A DNA stretch of 64,000 bases from VBAS01 sp963773465 (GTDB lineage Bacteria; Bacteroidota; Bacteroidia; Chitinophagales; Chitinophagaceae), in NCBI GenBank assembly GCA_963773465.1, contig CAVZBF010000001.1:992001-1056000 (forward strand), read 5' to 3'. A model generated the notes under the pieces. The model did no database searches. It was not told where the DNA came from and saw nothing but the letters and a program-made list of their open reading frames with translations. The position numbers and the translations under genes were made by a program. Shown one piece after another: positions 44,308 through 55,100 of the stretch (position 1 is the stretch's first letter; each line of letters starts with the position of its first letter).

Positions 44308-46143
44308 ATGGCGAGTAAAAAGCAAGCAAAGGCTAAAAAAACAAATACTTCAAAGCCTGCAACGGGCAGGAAAATACGAAAACAAAGAGATTATTCTTTG
44401 TTGCCATGGCTTTTGGTTGCAGGAGGCATTACTGCGATCTGCTTGTTCCCAATGTTGCAAAATGAATTTACAAATTGGGATGATGAATATTATGTAGTAA
44501 ATAACCCAATGCTTCGCGGTCCTGACTGGAACGCCATTTTTTCAAAACAGGTATTAGGCAATTATCATCCGCTTACGATCCTTAGCTATGCTTTTAATTA
44601 TGCAATCTCCGGTCTCAATCCGTTCTCCTATCTTTTAGTGAATTACCTGTTTCATATCGTTAATACTTTACTTGTATTTTATTTTATCTGGAATATATCC
44701 GGTGGTAATAAATTTATTGCTGCTTTTGTAGCAATCATGTTTGGTATTCATCCTATGCATGTGGAGTCGGTGGCCTGGGTGGCAGAAAGAAAAGATGTGT
44801 TGTATACATTTTTTTTCCTTCTTTCATTGCTGCAGTATTGGAAGTATTTAACAAACGGTAAAAGATCAAATTTCTGGATCTGTTTTATCTTTTTTGTTTT
44901 ATCGTTATTGTCAAAACCTGCGGCAATCGTTCTTCCGCTGGTTTTATTACTACTTGATTACTGGAAGGGCCGGCTTATTACGTTAAAAGTTATTACTGAA
45001 AAGATCCCGTTTTTCCTGCTTTCACTTTTATTCGGAATATTAACAGTCAAAATTCAATCGCCTTCTGCAATGGCAGGTCTTAATGTATTTTCAATAACGG
45101 ACAGATTGCTTTTTGCTTGTTATGTGCTTATGACGTATTTCTTCCGATTCTTTGTTCCTTATCCGTTATCCGCATATCATCCATTTCCGTTATCAAATGC
45201 CATTACCTGGCCCATCTATGCTTCTCCATTATTCGTGGTAGCATTACTGGCGGTCTTCTGGTTTTTCCGGAAGAACAAGGTTGTGGTTTTTGGGATCTTA
45301 TTTTATGTGATCAATCTCCTGCTCGTTCTCCAGATCATATCAATCGGTCTCACCATTGTATCGGAAAGATATACCTACGTTCCTTATATAGGCCTCGCAT
45401 TTATGATCGCCACATTGGTAAGCAGGATAAAGATCATCCCGCCAAAAGTTTCATTGGGCATTGCGTCAGTTTTTATCATTGCATTCAGCGTCATTACTTT
45501 TCAGCGTACAAAAGTTTGGAAAAACAGCGGTACGATGTGGACGGATGCATTGAAAACGTATCCAACAACTCCATATGCAAGAACAAACAGGGCTAATTAC
45601 CTTTCAAAGCTTGCGCTGCGCCCTGATCAAAAACCTTATGCGGACAGCATATACAAAATAGCTTTTGAAGATTGTGCCATTGCGTTGGCATCAAGACCGA
45701 ATCATGCACCTGCTTTTGAATACCGTGGATTAATGTATCTCGACCGGCAAAAAATAGATAGTGCTTTTGAAGATGCCAATGCACTGATTAGATTAAAACC
45801 GAATTACCGGATTGGATATGACATGAGGGCGAGTTGTTATTATAGAATGAATGAATTTCAGAAGGCGATGGATGATTACACCAAATGTATTTCGATCAAA
45901 CCGGATGATCACCGCTCATACAATAACCGCGGTACTATTTATATGAATGCATTTCAAAAATATAATGAAGCCATGAATGAGTTTACAAAGGCTATTGAAA
46001 TAAATCCCTTGCCGAGTTATTACCTCAATCGCTCCATTTGTTATTATAAATTGGGAAATATGGCAAAAGCAAAAGAAGAAGCATTGATAGCAAGCCAGCG
46101 GGGAGCTATAATTCCTGATAACTATAAATTCATTTTAAAATAG
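44308..46143 (+). CDS. TMTC-like membrane/TPR protein, paralogue 1
   Basis: 611 residues from ATG 44308 (a start 45 bases earlier is open but not homologous to the paralogues). Lys-rich tail MASKKQAKAKKTNTSKPA, then about ten membrane helices. The first extracytoplasmic loop has NWDDEYYVVNNPMLRGPDW, and a later loop has HPMHVESVAWVAERKDVL, which closely follows the HPIHxExVAxVxxRxDVL motif of animal TMTC O-mannosyltransferase-like proteins. The C-terminal 180 residues are TPR repeats (AFEYRGLMYLDRQKIDSAFED, SYNNRGTIYMNAFQKYNEAM). It probably acts on lipid-linked sugars at the periplasmic face. First of three tandem copies. Confidence 0.75.
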   Translation: MASKKQAKAKKTNTSKPATGRKIRKQRDYSLLPWLLVAGGITAICLFPMLQNEFTNWDDEYYVVNNPMLRGPDWNAIFSKQVLGNYHPLTILSYAFNYAISGLNPFSYLLVNYLFHIVNTLLVFYFIWNISGGNKFIAAFVAIMFGIHPMHVESVAWVAERKDVLYTFFFLLSLLQYWKYLTNGKRSNFWICFIFFVLSLLSKPAAIVLPLVLLLLDYWKGRLITLKVITEKIPFFLLSLLFGILTVKIQSPSAMAGLNVFSITDRLLFACYVLMTYFFRFFVPYPLSAYHPFPLSNAITWPIYASPLFVVALLAVFWFFRKNKVVVFGILFYVINLLLVLQIISIGLTIVSERYTYVPYIGLAFMIATLVSRIKIIPPKVSLGIASVFIIAFSVITFQRTKVWKNSGTMWTDALKTYPTTPYARTNRANYLSKLALRPDQKPYADSIYKIAFEDCAIALASRPNHAPAFEYRGLMYLDRQKIDSAFEDANALIRLKPNYRIGYDMRASCYYRMNEFQKAMDDYTKCISIKPDDHRSYNNRGTIYMNAFQKYNEAMNEFTKAIEINPLPSYYLNRSICYYKLGNMAKAKEEALIASQRGAIIPDNYKFILK

Positions 46144-46165
46144 AAATAAGTTCAGGTGAATATAG

Positions 46166-48010
46166 ATGAGCAAGAAAGCCAAAATAAAATCAAAGAGCAG
46201 ATCGAATCAGCCAATTGCTAAAGCGGAGAAAGCAAGGCCATCCGCTAATAATTCAATTTTACCATGGCTCATCCCTGTATTGGCGCTTACAGCAATTTGT
46301 TTTTTCCCAATGCTCAGCAATGGATTTACCAACTGGGATGATGAACTTTATGTAACGCAAAATCCATTGTTAAAGGGGCCTGATTGGCAAGCCATATTTA
46401 CACAAGCCTCGGCGTCGAATTATCACCCTCTTACCATTTTAACGCTGGCTTTTAATTATGCTGTTTCCGGCACTGATCCATTTTCTTATCATTTTGTAAA
46501 CTGGCTGCTTCATCTTCTTAATACTGCGCTGGTTTTTCTTTTTATCTATAAGATCTCGGGTAAAAAACCTTATGTGGCTGCGTTTGCTGCAATTATTTTT
46601 GGTGTACATCCGATGCATGTTGAATCGGTAGCATGGGTGTCTGAAAGAAAAGATGTGTTGTATGCATTTTTTTTTCTGCTGGCATTACTTCAGTATTGGA
46701 GTTTTCTTGAAACCGGGAAACGGGTAAAGGCAATTTTTTGTTTTGTCTTTTTTATTTTATCGTTATTATCAAAGCCTGCAGCGATCATTCTGCCATTTGT
46801 ATTGCTGCTGCTCGATTATTGGTATGGAAGAACAATCAATTGGAAAGTGATCCTTGAGAAAGTCCCGTTTTTTGTATTGTCATTGATCTTTGGGTTTATT
46901 ACTGTAAAAGTTCAATCAGCGGATGCAATTGTCGGGTTGGAGGTATATCCTTTGTGGACACGTTTCTTTTTTGCCTGTTACACAATCATGATCTATGCAG
47001 CGAGATTTTTTGTCCCTTATCCATTGTCGGCTTTTCATCCTTATCCTTCCGTTGATTCACTCGGAATGTCTGTTTGGTTATCCCCGCTATTCATGGTTGC
47101 TTTATTAATTCTGTTATGGTTAAAACGAAAAGATAAATTGATCGTCTTCTCCTTATTATTTTTTATTGTTAATCTTTTGCTGGTTGTGCAATTTGTATCC
47201 ATCGGGCTTACTATCGTTTCGGAGCGATATACTTATATTCCATACATCGGCCTGGCATTTTTAATTGGAATGTGGTTAAATAAATACGCAGCTTCTTCGT
47301 CAGGCACTTTTATCAAAGCAATACCTTTTATCATAGGAATTGTTTTTGGAATTATTTCATTTCAAAGAACCAAAATTTGGAAAGACGGTGATACCTTATG
47401 GACTGATGTGATAAAACATTTTCCCAATGCGGCAACGCCGCGGTCCAATCATGCAAACTATCTTAAGAAAATGGCGGGACTGCCGGAGAACAAGCCCAGG
47501 CAAAATGAATTACTCTTCCGAGCATTGGAAGATTGCAATGTGGCAATACAATTAAAACCGACGCATGCAAAAGGATATGAGAACAGGCAAAATATTTACT
47601 TGCTTTTAAAACGAGATACGCTGGCGATGGCTGATGCTAATTCGCTTCTCAGCCTGGAGCCCCAAAACAGTCATGCATCATATACAAAAGCGGTTGTTTA
47701 TATGCGATTCAATAAGCCTGACAGCGCTTTGGTTTGGTTTAATAAAAGTCTTGCTGTAAATCCAAATGCTGATCCTGTTCTTAATAATCGCGGAAGTTTG
47801 CTTTTCAATAATTTTCAACGCTACAGCGAAGCAATAGCTGATTTTACAAAAGCAATCGGGCTGAATCCCCAAGGAGAATATTTCTATCATCGTTCACTTT
47901 GCTATTACCGTATGGGTGATATTCCAAAAGCAAAAGCGGACGCTTTGGTGGCAGCACAAAAAGGGATAACGATTCCTGCAGAATTAAAGAACATGCTTCA
48001 AATTCAGTAG
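46166..48010 (+). CDS. TMTC-like membrane/TPR protein, paralogue 2
   Basis: 614 residues with the same plan as its neighbours: Lys-rich start (MSKKAKIKSKSRSNQPIAKA), NWDDELYVTQNPLLKGPDW in the first loop, HPMHVESVAWVSERKDVL, SLLSKPAAIILPFVLLLLDY, WKDGDTLWTDVIKHFP and C-terminal TPRs (YENRQNIYLLLKRDTLAMAD, LNNRGSLLFNNFQRYSEAI). Only 22 bases separate it from paralogue 1, so the two are an operon. Relative to paralogue 3 it is closest in the TPR region. Family role as for paralogue 1. Confidence 0.75.
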   Translation: MSKKAKIKSKSRSNQPIAKAEKARPSANNSILPWLIPVLALTAICFFPMLSNGFTNWDDELYVTQNPLLKGPDWQAIFTQASASNYHPLTILTLAFNYAVSGTDPFSYHFVNWLLHLLNTALVFLFIYKISGKKPYVAAFAAIIFGVHPMHVESVAWVSERKDVLYAFFFLLALLQYWSFLETGKRVKAIFCFVFFILSLLSKPAAIILPFVLLLLDYWYGRTINWKVILEKVPFFVLSLIFGFITVKVQSADAIVGLEVYPLWTRFFFACYTIMIYAARFFVPYPLSAFHPYPSVDSLGMSVWLSPLFMVALLILLWLKRKDKLIVFSLLFFIVNLLLVVQFVSIGLTIVSERYTYIPYIGLAFLIGMWLNKYAASSSGTFIKAIPFIIGIVFGIISFQRTKIWKDGDTLWTDVIKHFPNAATPRSNHANYLKKMAGLPENKPRQNELLFRALEDCNVAIQLKPTHAKGYENRQNIYLLLKRDTLAMADANSLLSLEPQNSHASYTKAVVYMRFNKPDSALVWFNKSLAVNPNADPVLNNRGSLLFNNFQRYSEAIADFTKAIGLNPQGEYFYHRSLCYYRMGDIPKAKADALVAAQKGITIPAELKNMLQIQ

Positions 48011-48019
48011 AGGAGATTC

Positions 48020-48135
48020 CTGGAGTGGCAGTGTCTCAATTTGGTTTTTAACCACAACGGCACTGCGTTCACGGAGAACATAGGGATTATTCCTGTGTAA
48101 CTTAGTGTCACTGTGTCTCCGTGGTTTAATTTTTA
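48020..48135. repeat. Dispersed imperfect palindrome, copy 2
   Basis: CTGGAGTGGCAGTGTCTCAA through to GTGTCTCCGTGGTTTAAT is homologous to 44129-44237, with the same pair ACCACAACGGCAC and GTGTCACTGTGTCTCCGTGG. It sits upstream of the third TMTC-like gene, so the repeat may have been copied with a gene unit. Confidence 0.75.
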
Positions 48136-48226
48136 TTTAAACTGAGACCCTGCTTCTGAATTCTTTATTATGATTCCTCAACAGTCTTTTTTAATTTGGC
48201 AGCCAAATTCGCAATAAAAAAATTTG

Positions 48227-50074
48227 ATGAGCAAGAAGAAAAAAATAAGAACCGGAAAGAGTAGTCCTTCGCAAACTTTACCTGAGGCAAAGCAAAGAAA
48301 GGTAAAAGAAAAAAGTCCTTCGCTGCTTCCATGGATACTTCCTATTATGATAATTACCGGTATTTGTTTTTTACCTGTGTTCAATAATGCACTTACCAAC
48401 TGGGACGATGAATATTATGTAGTACAAAATTCTTTATTACGCGGACCTGACTGGGCGGGGATTTTCAGTAAGCCGGTCGTTTCAAATTATCATCCGATCA
48501 CCGTTGCATCGCTGGCGCTGAATTATTCTATATCGGGGCTGGATCCAACGTCGTACGTGCTTTTGAATTTACTTTTACATCTCGCAAATACGGGTCTTGT
48601 ATTTTACTTCATCTGGCTTATTTCAGGAAAAAGATTATGGGTGGCTGCATTTTCATCCATTGTATTTGGTATTCATCCTATGCATGTAGAGTCGGTGGCA
48701 TGGGTATCGGAACGCAAAGATGTTTTATATACCTTGTTTTTCCTGCTTTCATTAGTTCAATATTGGTTTTTTCTTAAGACAGGTAAGAATAAAAATCTTA
48801 TCTATTGCTTTTTATTTTTTGGGTTGTCGTTATTATCAAAGCCGGCAGCGATCATTTTACCTCTTATACTTTTCCTGCTTGATTATTGGTATGGCCGCAG
48901 TTTTAGTAAAAGAAATATTATTGAAAAGATACCTTTCTTACTGCTGTCTGCAGTTTTTGCAATTCTAACTGTAAAGCTTCAGTCAAAGACGGCTATCGCA
49001 AGCCTTGATTTTTATCCGCTATGGACAAGATTCTTTTTCGCTACCTATACAAGTATGATGTATGCGGTACGTTTTTTTGTGCCGTATCCTTTGTCGGCAT
49101 TTCATCCTTTTCCGGCAACACAAAGTTTGGGCTTACCCATTATGTTATCGCCGGTTTTTAGTGTAGCCCTTTTGGTTTTTATGTGGTTTAAAAGAAAAAA
49201 CAAGCTGATCATTTTTTCAATATTGTTTTTTATAATTAATCTCATTCTTGTATTGCAAATAATTTCTATTGGCGGCACATTACTGGCGGAAAGATATACG
49301 TATGTACCGTATATCGGGTTGACGTTCCTTATTGGGATGCTGCTCGATAAATATTCAGGATCGGTCAGTAAATATATAGTGTGGGGAATACCTGCAGCTG
49401 TATTAGCAGTGTTTGCCGTTATTACTTTTCAAAGAACAAAAGTCTGGAAAGACAGTGATACACTCTGGACGGATGTAATAAAGCATTTTCCCAAAACATC
49501 CGTGCCTAGAAACAACCGGGCAAATTATCTGATACGTCTTTCTTCAAGTGTTAGCGATCAGGCAAAACAAAATGAATTGTTGCAAAGAGCACTGGAAGAT
49601 TGTAATGTAACGCTGAAGACGGGATTTAATCATGCAAGAGCATACGAGAACCGCCAGAATATTTATTTGCGGTTAAATAAAGATACACTGGCGCTCCGTG
49701 ATGCAGGGGCACTGATACGTTTGGAGCCCCGGAACCGTTTGGGATATTATACAAAGGGAGCAGTGTATATGCGGTTTAACATGCCTGATTCTGCAATCGC
49801 CTTTTTTAATAAATGCCTGGAAATCGATCCCAATACTGATTTTGCATTAAATAACCGCGGAAGTCTTTTATTCAATCATTATAAAAAGTACAGGGAAGCG
49901 ATGGCTGATTTTACAAAAGCCATACAGATCAACCCACAGGGAGATTACTTTCTTAACAGGTCCTACTGCCATTATCAATTAGGTGAACTTGAATTGGCAA
50001 AAAACGATGCAAGGATGGCGATGCAACGAAAAATTGCGATACCTGACAATTACAAACAGCTACTGAAACTCTGA
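48227..50074 (+). CDS. TMTC-like membrane/TPR protein, paralogue 3
   Basis: 615 residues from ATG 48227 (TTG 48224 is an alternative). Lys-rich start (MSKKKKIRTGKSSPSQTLPE), NWDDEYYVVQNSLLRGPDW, HPMHVESVAWVSERKDVL, SLLSKPAAIILPLILFLLDY, TYVPYIGLTFLIGMLLDKYS and TPRs (YENRQNIYLRLNKDTLALRD, LNNRGSLLFNHYKKYREAM). About ten membrane helices are visible. It has a 216-base leader holding repeat copy 2. Its stop is separated by one base from the stop of the convergent paralogue 4. Confidence 0.75.
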   Translation: MSKKKKIRTGKSSPSQTLPEAKQRKVKEKSPSLLPWILPIMIITGICFLPVFNNALTNWDDEYYVVQNSLLRGPDWAGIFSKPVVSNYHPITVASLALNYSISGLDPTSYVLLNLLLHLANTGLVFYFIWLISGKRLWVAAFSSIVFGIHPMHVESVAWVSERKDVLYTLFFLLSLVQYWFFLKTGKNKNLIYCFLFFGLSLLSKPAAIILPLILFLLDYWYGRSFSKRNIIEKIPFLLLSAVFAILTVKLQSKTAIASLDFYPLWTRFFFATYTSMMYAVRFFVPYPLSAFHPFPATQSLGLPIMLSPVFSVALLVFMWFKRKNKLIIFSILFFIINLILVLQIISIGGTLLAERYTYVPYIGLTFLIGMLLDKYSGSVSKYIVWGIPAAVLAVFAVITFQRTKVWKDSDTLWTDVIKHFPKTSVPRNNRANYLIRLSSSVSDQAKQNELLQRALEDCNVTLKTGFNHARAYENRQNIYLRLNKDTLALRDAGALIRLEPRNRLGYYTKGAVYMRFNMPDSAIAFFNKCLEIDPNTDFALNNRGSLLFNHYKKYREAMADFTKAIQINPQGDYFLNRSYCHYQLGELELAKNDARMAMQRKIAIPDNYKQLLKL

Positions 50075-50075
50075 T

Positions 50076-51974
50076 CTATTGAATCCCTAATTGTGCTGCA
50101 TAGTTAGGGTCTAACTGGACACCTTTTTGCTTCGCTGCCTGGGCATCTTTCCGGGCATTCTCTGTATTGCCTAATGCTGACCAGGCATATGAACGATTTA
50201 AAAAGAACGGGCCCTCGGGACTTATCTGGATAGCCTGGTTGATAAATTTTAGAGCATCCTGGTTTTTACCCTGCATACGATAGCATAACCCGATTGTATT
50301 GATGATATCTGGGGCACCTGGTTCGTACACAAGGGCAGTTTGCCAGTCTTTAATTGCCTCATCATATCTTTTAAGACCCATGTAAGTTAATGCCCTGTTG
50401 CTGTAAGTCACTTTATAATCCGGTTTTTGTTCCAGTACCCGGTTAAAATAATACAACGCAGAATCATACATGTTTTTCCTCGCATATAAGGCACCGAGGT
50501 TATCAAAGGAAACATAGTAATTTGGTTTTATCGTAAGAGCCCGCTTGTAATCAGGCAGTGCACTGTCAAATTTGTTCATGTCCATATAAATATTGGCCCT
50601 GTTATTATATGATTCATGATCGATCGCATTTAACTGGATCGCTTTTGTATAATAATCTATCGCCTCCGCATATTTCCTATCTATTCTTAAAAGCGTAGCC
50701 CTGGCACTATATGCTCTTGAACTGGGTTGATTTTTGATCACATTATCCCAAAGAGTGGCGCCGTCTTTCCATGTTCGTGCCTGCAGAAAGCTTATTACAG
50801 AAAAAAATAATGCAACGGGGACAATGATTAAATAGGCTTTAGACATAGTTGCCTTTAGCATACCTGTCCAAAAGATAACCTGCGATAAAGAAGATGCCGA
50901 TGTATGGTACATAAGTGTAGCGTTCAGCGATCACGGCGCTGCCCACGGAAAATATTTGTAAAACCAATAACAGGTTCACAATATAGAAGCCGATGCCAAA
51001 AGCGACAAACTTGTATTTTTTCCAGGTAAAATAAGTGATGGCGACAAGTAATAATGTAAAACAAGGGGCGATATAATAAATAGGCGATAAGCTTTCATTT
51101 AACGGGGGAAAAGGATAAAATGCAGACAGTTTAAAAGGCAGGATCATTTTGACGAAATACATAAGGATGCCATAGAATCCAAAGAGAATATTTTTCGCGA
51201 GTCCAAAATATTCTTCCCCGGTTGCGCCTACCGTTTTTTGAGCACCCATGGTTAATAGGCCCATTATTATTGCCGGTATAAGAAACGGGATCTTTTCTGT
51301 TATTAGTTTAAATGAGAATTTCCGGTTCCTGAAAACATCAATACAAAATAATGAAACGGGAAAAATAACTGCTGCAGGTTTTGATAACAGAGACAGACAC
51401 CACAAATAATAATGTGAGCCAGTATTGTTTTTTCGAATTGGAATCAACATACTTGGTATAAGAAATATGACCGGCAATAAAGAATAATGCATACAGCACA
51501 TCTTTTCTTTCCGATACCCACGCCACCGATTCTACATGCAGCGGATGAATACCGAAGAGCAATGAAGTAACAAAGGCAACGAGTGCATTATTCCTGGTCA
51601 GCACAAGGGCAAACCTGTAAACAAGAAAACAATTGATAAGGTGAAAAATAATATTGAATAAATGATACGACCATCCATCGTCGCCACTGATGGCAAAATT
51701 CAAAGCCAGGCTGAACATGGTGATGGGGTGGTGGTTTCCCTGGACAGACGTAATCAAGCAATTCCGGCAGCCTGCTCATGTCACGGATCAAATAATTATT
51801 CTCGCCAACATAGTCGGGATCATCCCAATTCACGAAGCCGGCATTAAGAGCGGGGATATAGATAATGAAAGTTAAAATAAGAATCAGGGGAATATGCCAG
51901 TTGGGTACGCGACTAACTTTTGGTTTAGGAGTTTTGGAATGAACATGTTTTTCTACTTTTTTTTTCTTTGCCAT
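50076..51974 (-). CDS. TMTC-like membrane/TPR protein, paralogue 4 (frameshifted)
   Basis: Four minus-strand pieces in three frames join to about 630 residues. Lys-rich start (MAKKKKVEKHVHSKTPKPKV), NWDDPDYVGENNYLI in the first loop, HPLHVESVAWVSERKDVL, CLSLLSKPAAVIFPVSLF, RYTYVPYIGIFFIAGYLL and six TPRs (SYNNRANIYMDMNKFDSALP, YKVTYSNRALTYMGLKRYDE). Breaks are near 51740, 51400 and 50860. It is more diverged than the other three copies (GIHPLH, not GIHPMH) and has more TPRs. Homopolymer indels may explain the breaks, but a young pseudogene is possible. Confidence 0.65.
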
Positions 51975-52079
51975 AAGGATTGATTGCCCCGGTTAAATTA
52001 TTAAAATAAGCTGAAAGTCTTATAAGGTTCATGCAAAGAAACAGGAATAGTTCTAATCATAATAATGAACTAACATAAA

Positions 52080-52115
52080 AGAAAAAGTCTCCCCCGATTA
52101 GATCGGGAGAGACTT
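52080..52115 (-). terminator. Terminator of first HYR protein gene
   Basis: On the minus strand AAGTCTCTCCCGAT and ATCGGGGGAGACTT form a 14-base stem with one mismatch and a three-base loop, followed by TTTCTTTT. It starts 25 bases past the stop codon. Confidence 0.85.
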
Positions 52116-52139
52116 GAAAAATTATCTTACTTGTTTAAA

Positions 52140-55100
52140 TTAAGGCTCGTTAGGACTTAATACAATACCTTTTGCATGGTGAGTTCCTACCGCAACAGTG
52201 TACACGATCCGTGTTCTGTAAACAGCAGGTACATTGAACGGAACCCATACATCTCTGAAGGAAACAACATCTCTTTTCAATTCACCGATCTTAACTCCAT
52301 CGATAGTATAGAAACCGATCGTTGCCTGTCCTGATACCGGAGAATTCACTTTCAGTGAGAAATTCTCCTGGTAAGGATTCGGATATGGTGTTACCACCAA
52401 TTCCGGAGCAGCTGTTGTTGGAGCAACTCTGCCATCGCCAGGTGTTGGATCAATTGCAGGACATCTGCTAACATTCCATCCAATAAAGGCCCTGCAACCG
52501 TCGAATACTTCGTTTACAGAAGATACTGCCTGGTTGATCGCATCAAGAGAAGCACCACCTTCAGAACCGTCTACGCCATCAACGTCAGCCAATGCCCTGT
52601 TAGCAAGTTCAAACAGGTTAGCTACTGTGTTAGCCCCAGGAATTGCATCGATCACTTCCTGTGTAAATGTTCTGTAAGTGTACTCATTCTCTACGCTGAT
52701 CAGGTTATACGGAGCCAAAACATTATAGTGGCAAACACGCACCTCAGGAGTCTCACCACCACAACCTTCGACCAGATCCGCAGTTGCCAATTCACCAGCC
52801 TGCAGTACAAAACCACCCAGCAGTGAATTTTCAATACCCAGGTTCAGACCGAGTGTAACAGTCTGAGCTAACAGGATGTTCCTCACACCGCCGTTTGGTT
52901 GTAGCGGAGTAAAATTGCAGAGATTAACGTCACCGGCAACCAGTTCTCTGGCAGGACCACCGCCAGGCAATTTGTCCAGCACACACTGTGCACTGTTCAC
53001 GATCACTGAATGTCCTGGTTTACCCACACTAAACGATCCACCCCAATTTGCGAGAATAGCATTAATGAACTCTTCAGTAGAGAATCCACCATTTTCTCCA
53101 TCACACATCTTGCCACCGTCAGTTCCATAAGCACCCTGTGTATAAGTACAGAATACCTTTGGACAACAAGCGACCCTTACCGTTTGAGTATATGTGGCTG
53201 TATTGCCGCAAGCATCGCGGGCAGTCCATGTCCTGGTAACAACTCTGCCAAATCCTGTTCCACAATCAGCGGCATTGTCAGTTGTGCCTGTTTGTGTTAC
53301 CGTTGGTGTGCTACAAGCATCACTTGCTGTTGGTAATGCTGCTGTTGGAATAGGAGCATCACATGCAATATCTACACTTGCAGGAGTAGTTACAAATACA
53401 GGACGAGTTACATCCGCAGTCCATGTTACAGTACGTGAAGCAGTAGCTGTATTGCCACAAGCATCTCTTGCAGTCCATGTCCTTGTTTGAGAACGACCGC
53501 AACCATTGCTGCTTACTGAACCATCGCTTGAAGATACAGTCGGAACGCCACAAGCATCCGTAGCAGTAGCAGTACCAAGAGCTGCACCGATATCGTTTGC
53601 AGATGGGTTACATCCAAGACTTGTTGAAGGCCCACCTGTAGTAATTACGGGAGCAGCAACATCAGCAGTCCATGTTACAGTACGTGATGCTGTTGATGTA
53701 TTACCACAAGCATCTCTTGCAGTCCATGATCTTGTTTGAGAACGTGAACAGCCATTGCTTGAAACACTACCATCGCTTGAAGATACAGTTGGAACGCCAC
53801 AAGCATCAGTTGCAGTAGCAGTACCTAATGCACCATTTATATCACCGGCAGATGGGTTACATCCGAGTGTTGTTGTAGTACCACCTGTTGTAATAACAGG
53901 ACCAGTAACATCAGCAGTCCAGGTTACAGTGCGTGATGCAGTAGATGTGTTTCCACAAGCATCTCTTGCAGTCCATGTTCTTGTTTGAGAACGACCGCAA
54001 CCATTACTGCTTACAGAACCATCGCTTGAAGATACAGTCGGAACGCCACAAGCATCGGTTGCAGTAGCAGTACCTAATGCACCATTTATATCACCTGCAG
54101 ATGGATTACATCCCAGTGTTGTTGTTGTACCGCCTGTAGTAATAACGGGACCAGTTACGTCGGCAGTCCATGTTACAGTGCGTGATGCAGTAGAAGTATT
54201 TCCACAAGCATCCCTTGCAGTCCATGTTCTTGTTTGAGAACGTGAACAACCATCACTTGTAACGGTACCATCGCTTGGTGCAGATACGGTCGGAACGCCA
54301 CATGCATCAGTTGCAGTAGCAGTACCCAAAGCACCATTTATATCACCTGCAGATGGGTTACATCCGAGTGATGTACCAGTACCACCTGTAGTAATTACAG
54401 GAGGAGTAACATCAGCAGTCCAGGTTACAGTACGAGACGCAGTAGCAGTAAGGCCACTGCATCCATCAATAGCAACCCATGTTCTTGTTTGTGAACGACC
54501 ACAGCCATTGCTGCCTACAGGACCATCTGAAGAAGAAATAGAAGGAGTGCTGCAAGCATCTGTAGCAGTAGCTGTACCAAGTGCACCATTTATATCACCG
54601 GCAGATGGGTTACAACCGAGGGTAGTTGTAGTACCGCCTGCTACTATTCCTGGAGGATTAGGATCTAAACTCCATGAAACAGTTCTTGATGCAGTAGCAG
54701 TATTTCCACAAGCATCTCTTGCAGTCCATGTTCTTGTTTGGTTGCGACCACAACTTGTTGTAACCACAGTTCCATCACTTGAAGAAAGGGTCGGAACGCC
54801 ACATGCATCAGTTGCAGTAGCAGTACCCAACGCAGCATCGATGGCACCTGCAGATGGGTTACATCCGAGTGTCAATGTAGTACCGCCTGTTGTGATAACA
54901 GGAGGAGTAACATCGGCTGTCCAGGTTACAGTACGTGCAGCAGTAGATGTGTTTCCACAAGCATCTCTTGCAGTCCATGTTCTTGTTTGAGAACGACCGC
55001 AACCATTGCTGCTTACACTACCATCGCTTGAAGATACAGTTGGAACGCCACAAGCATCAGTTGCAGTAGCAGTACCCAACGCACCATTTATATCACCAGC

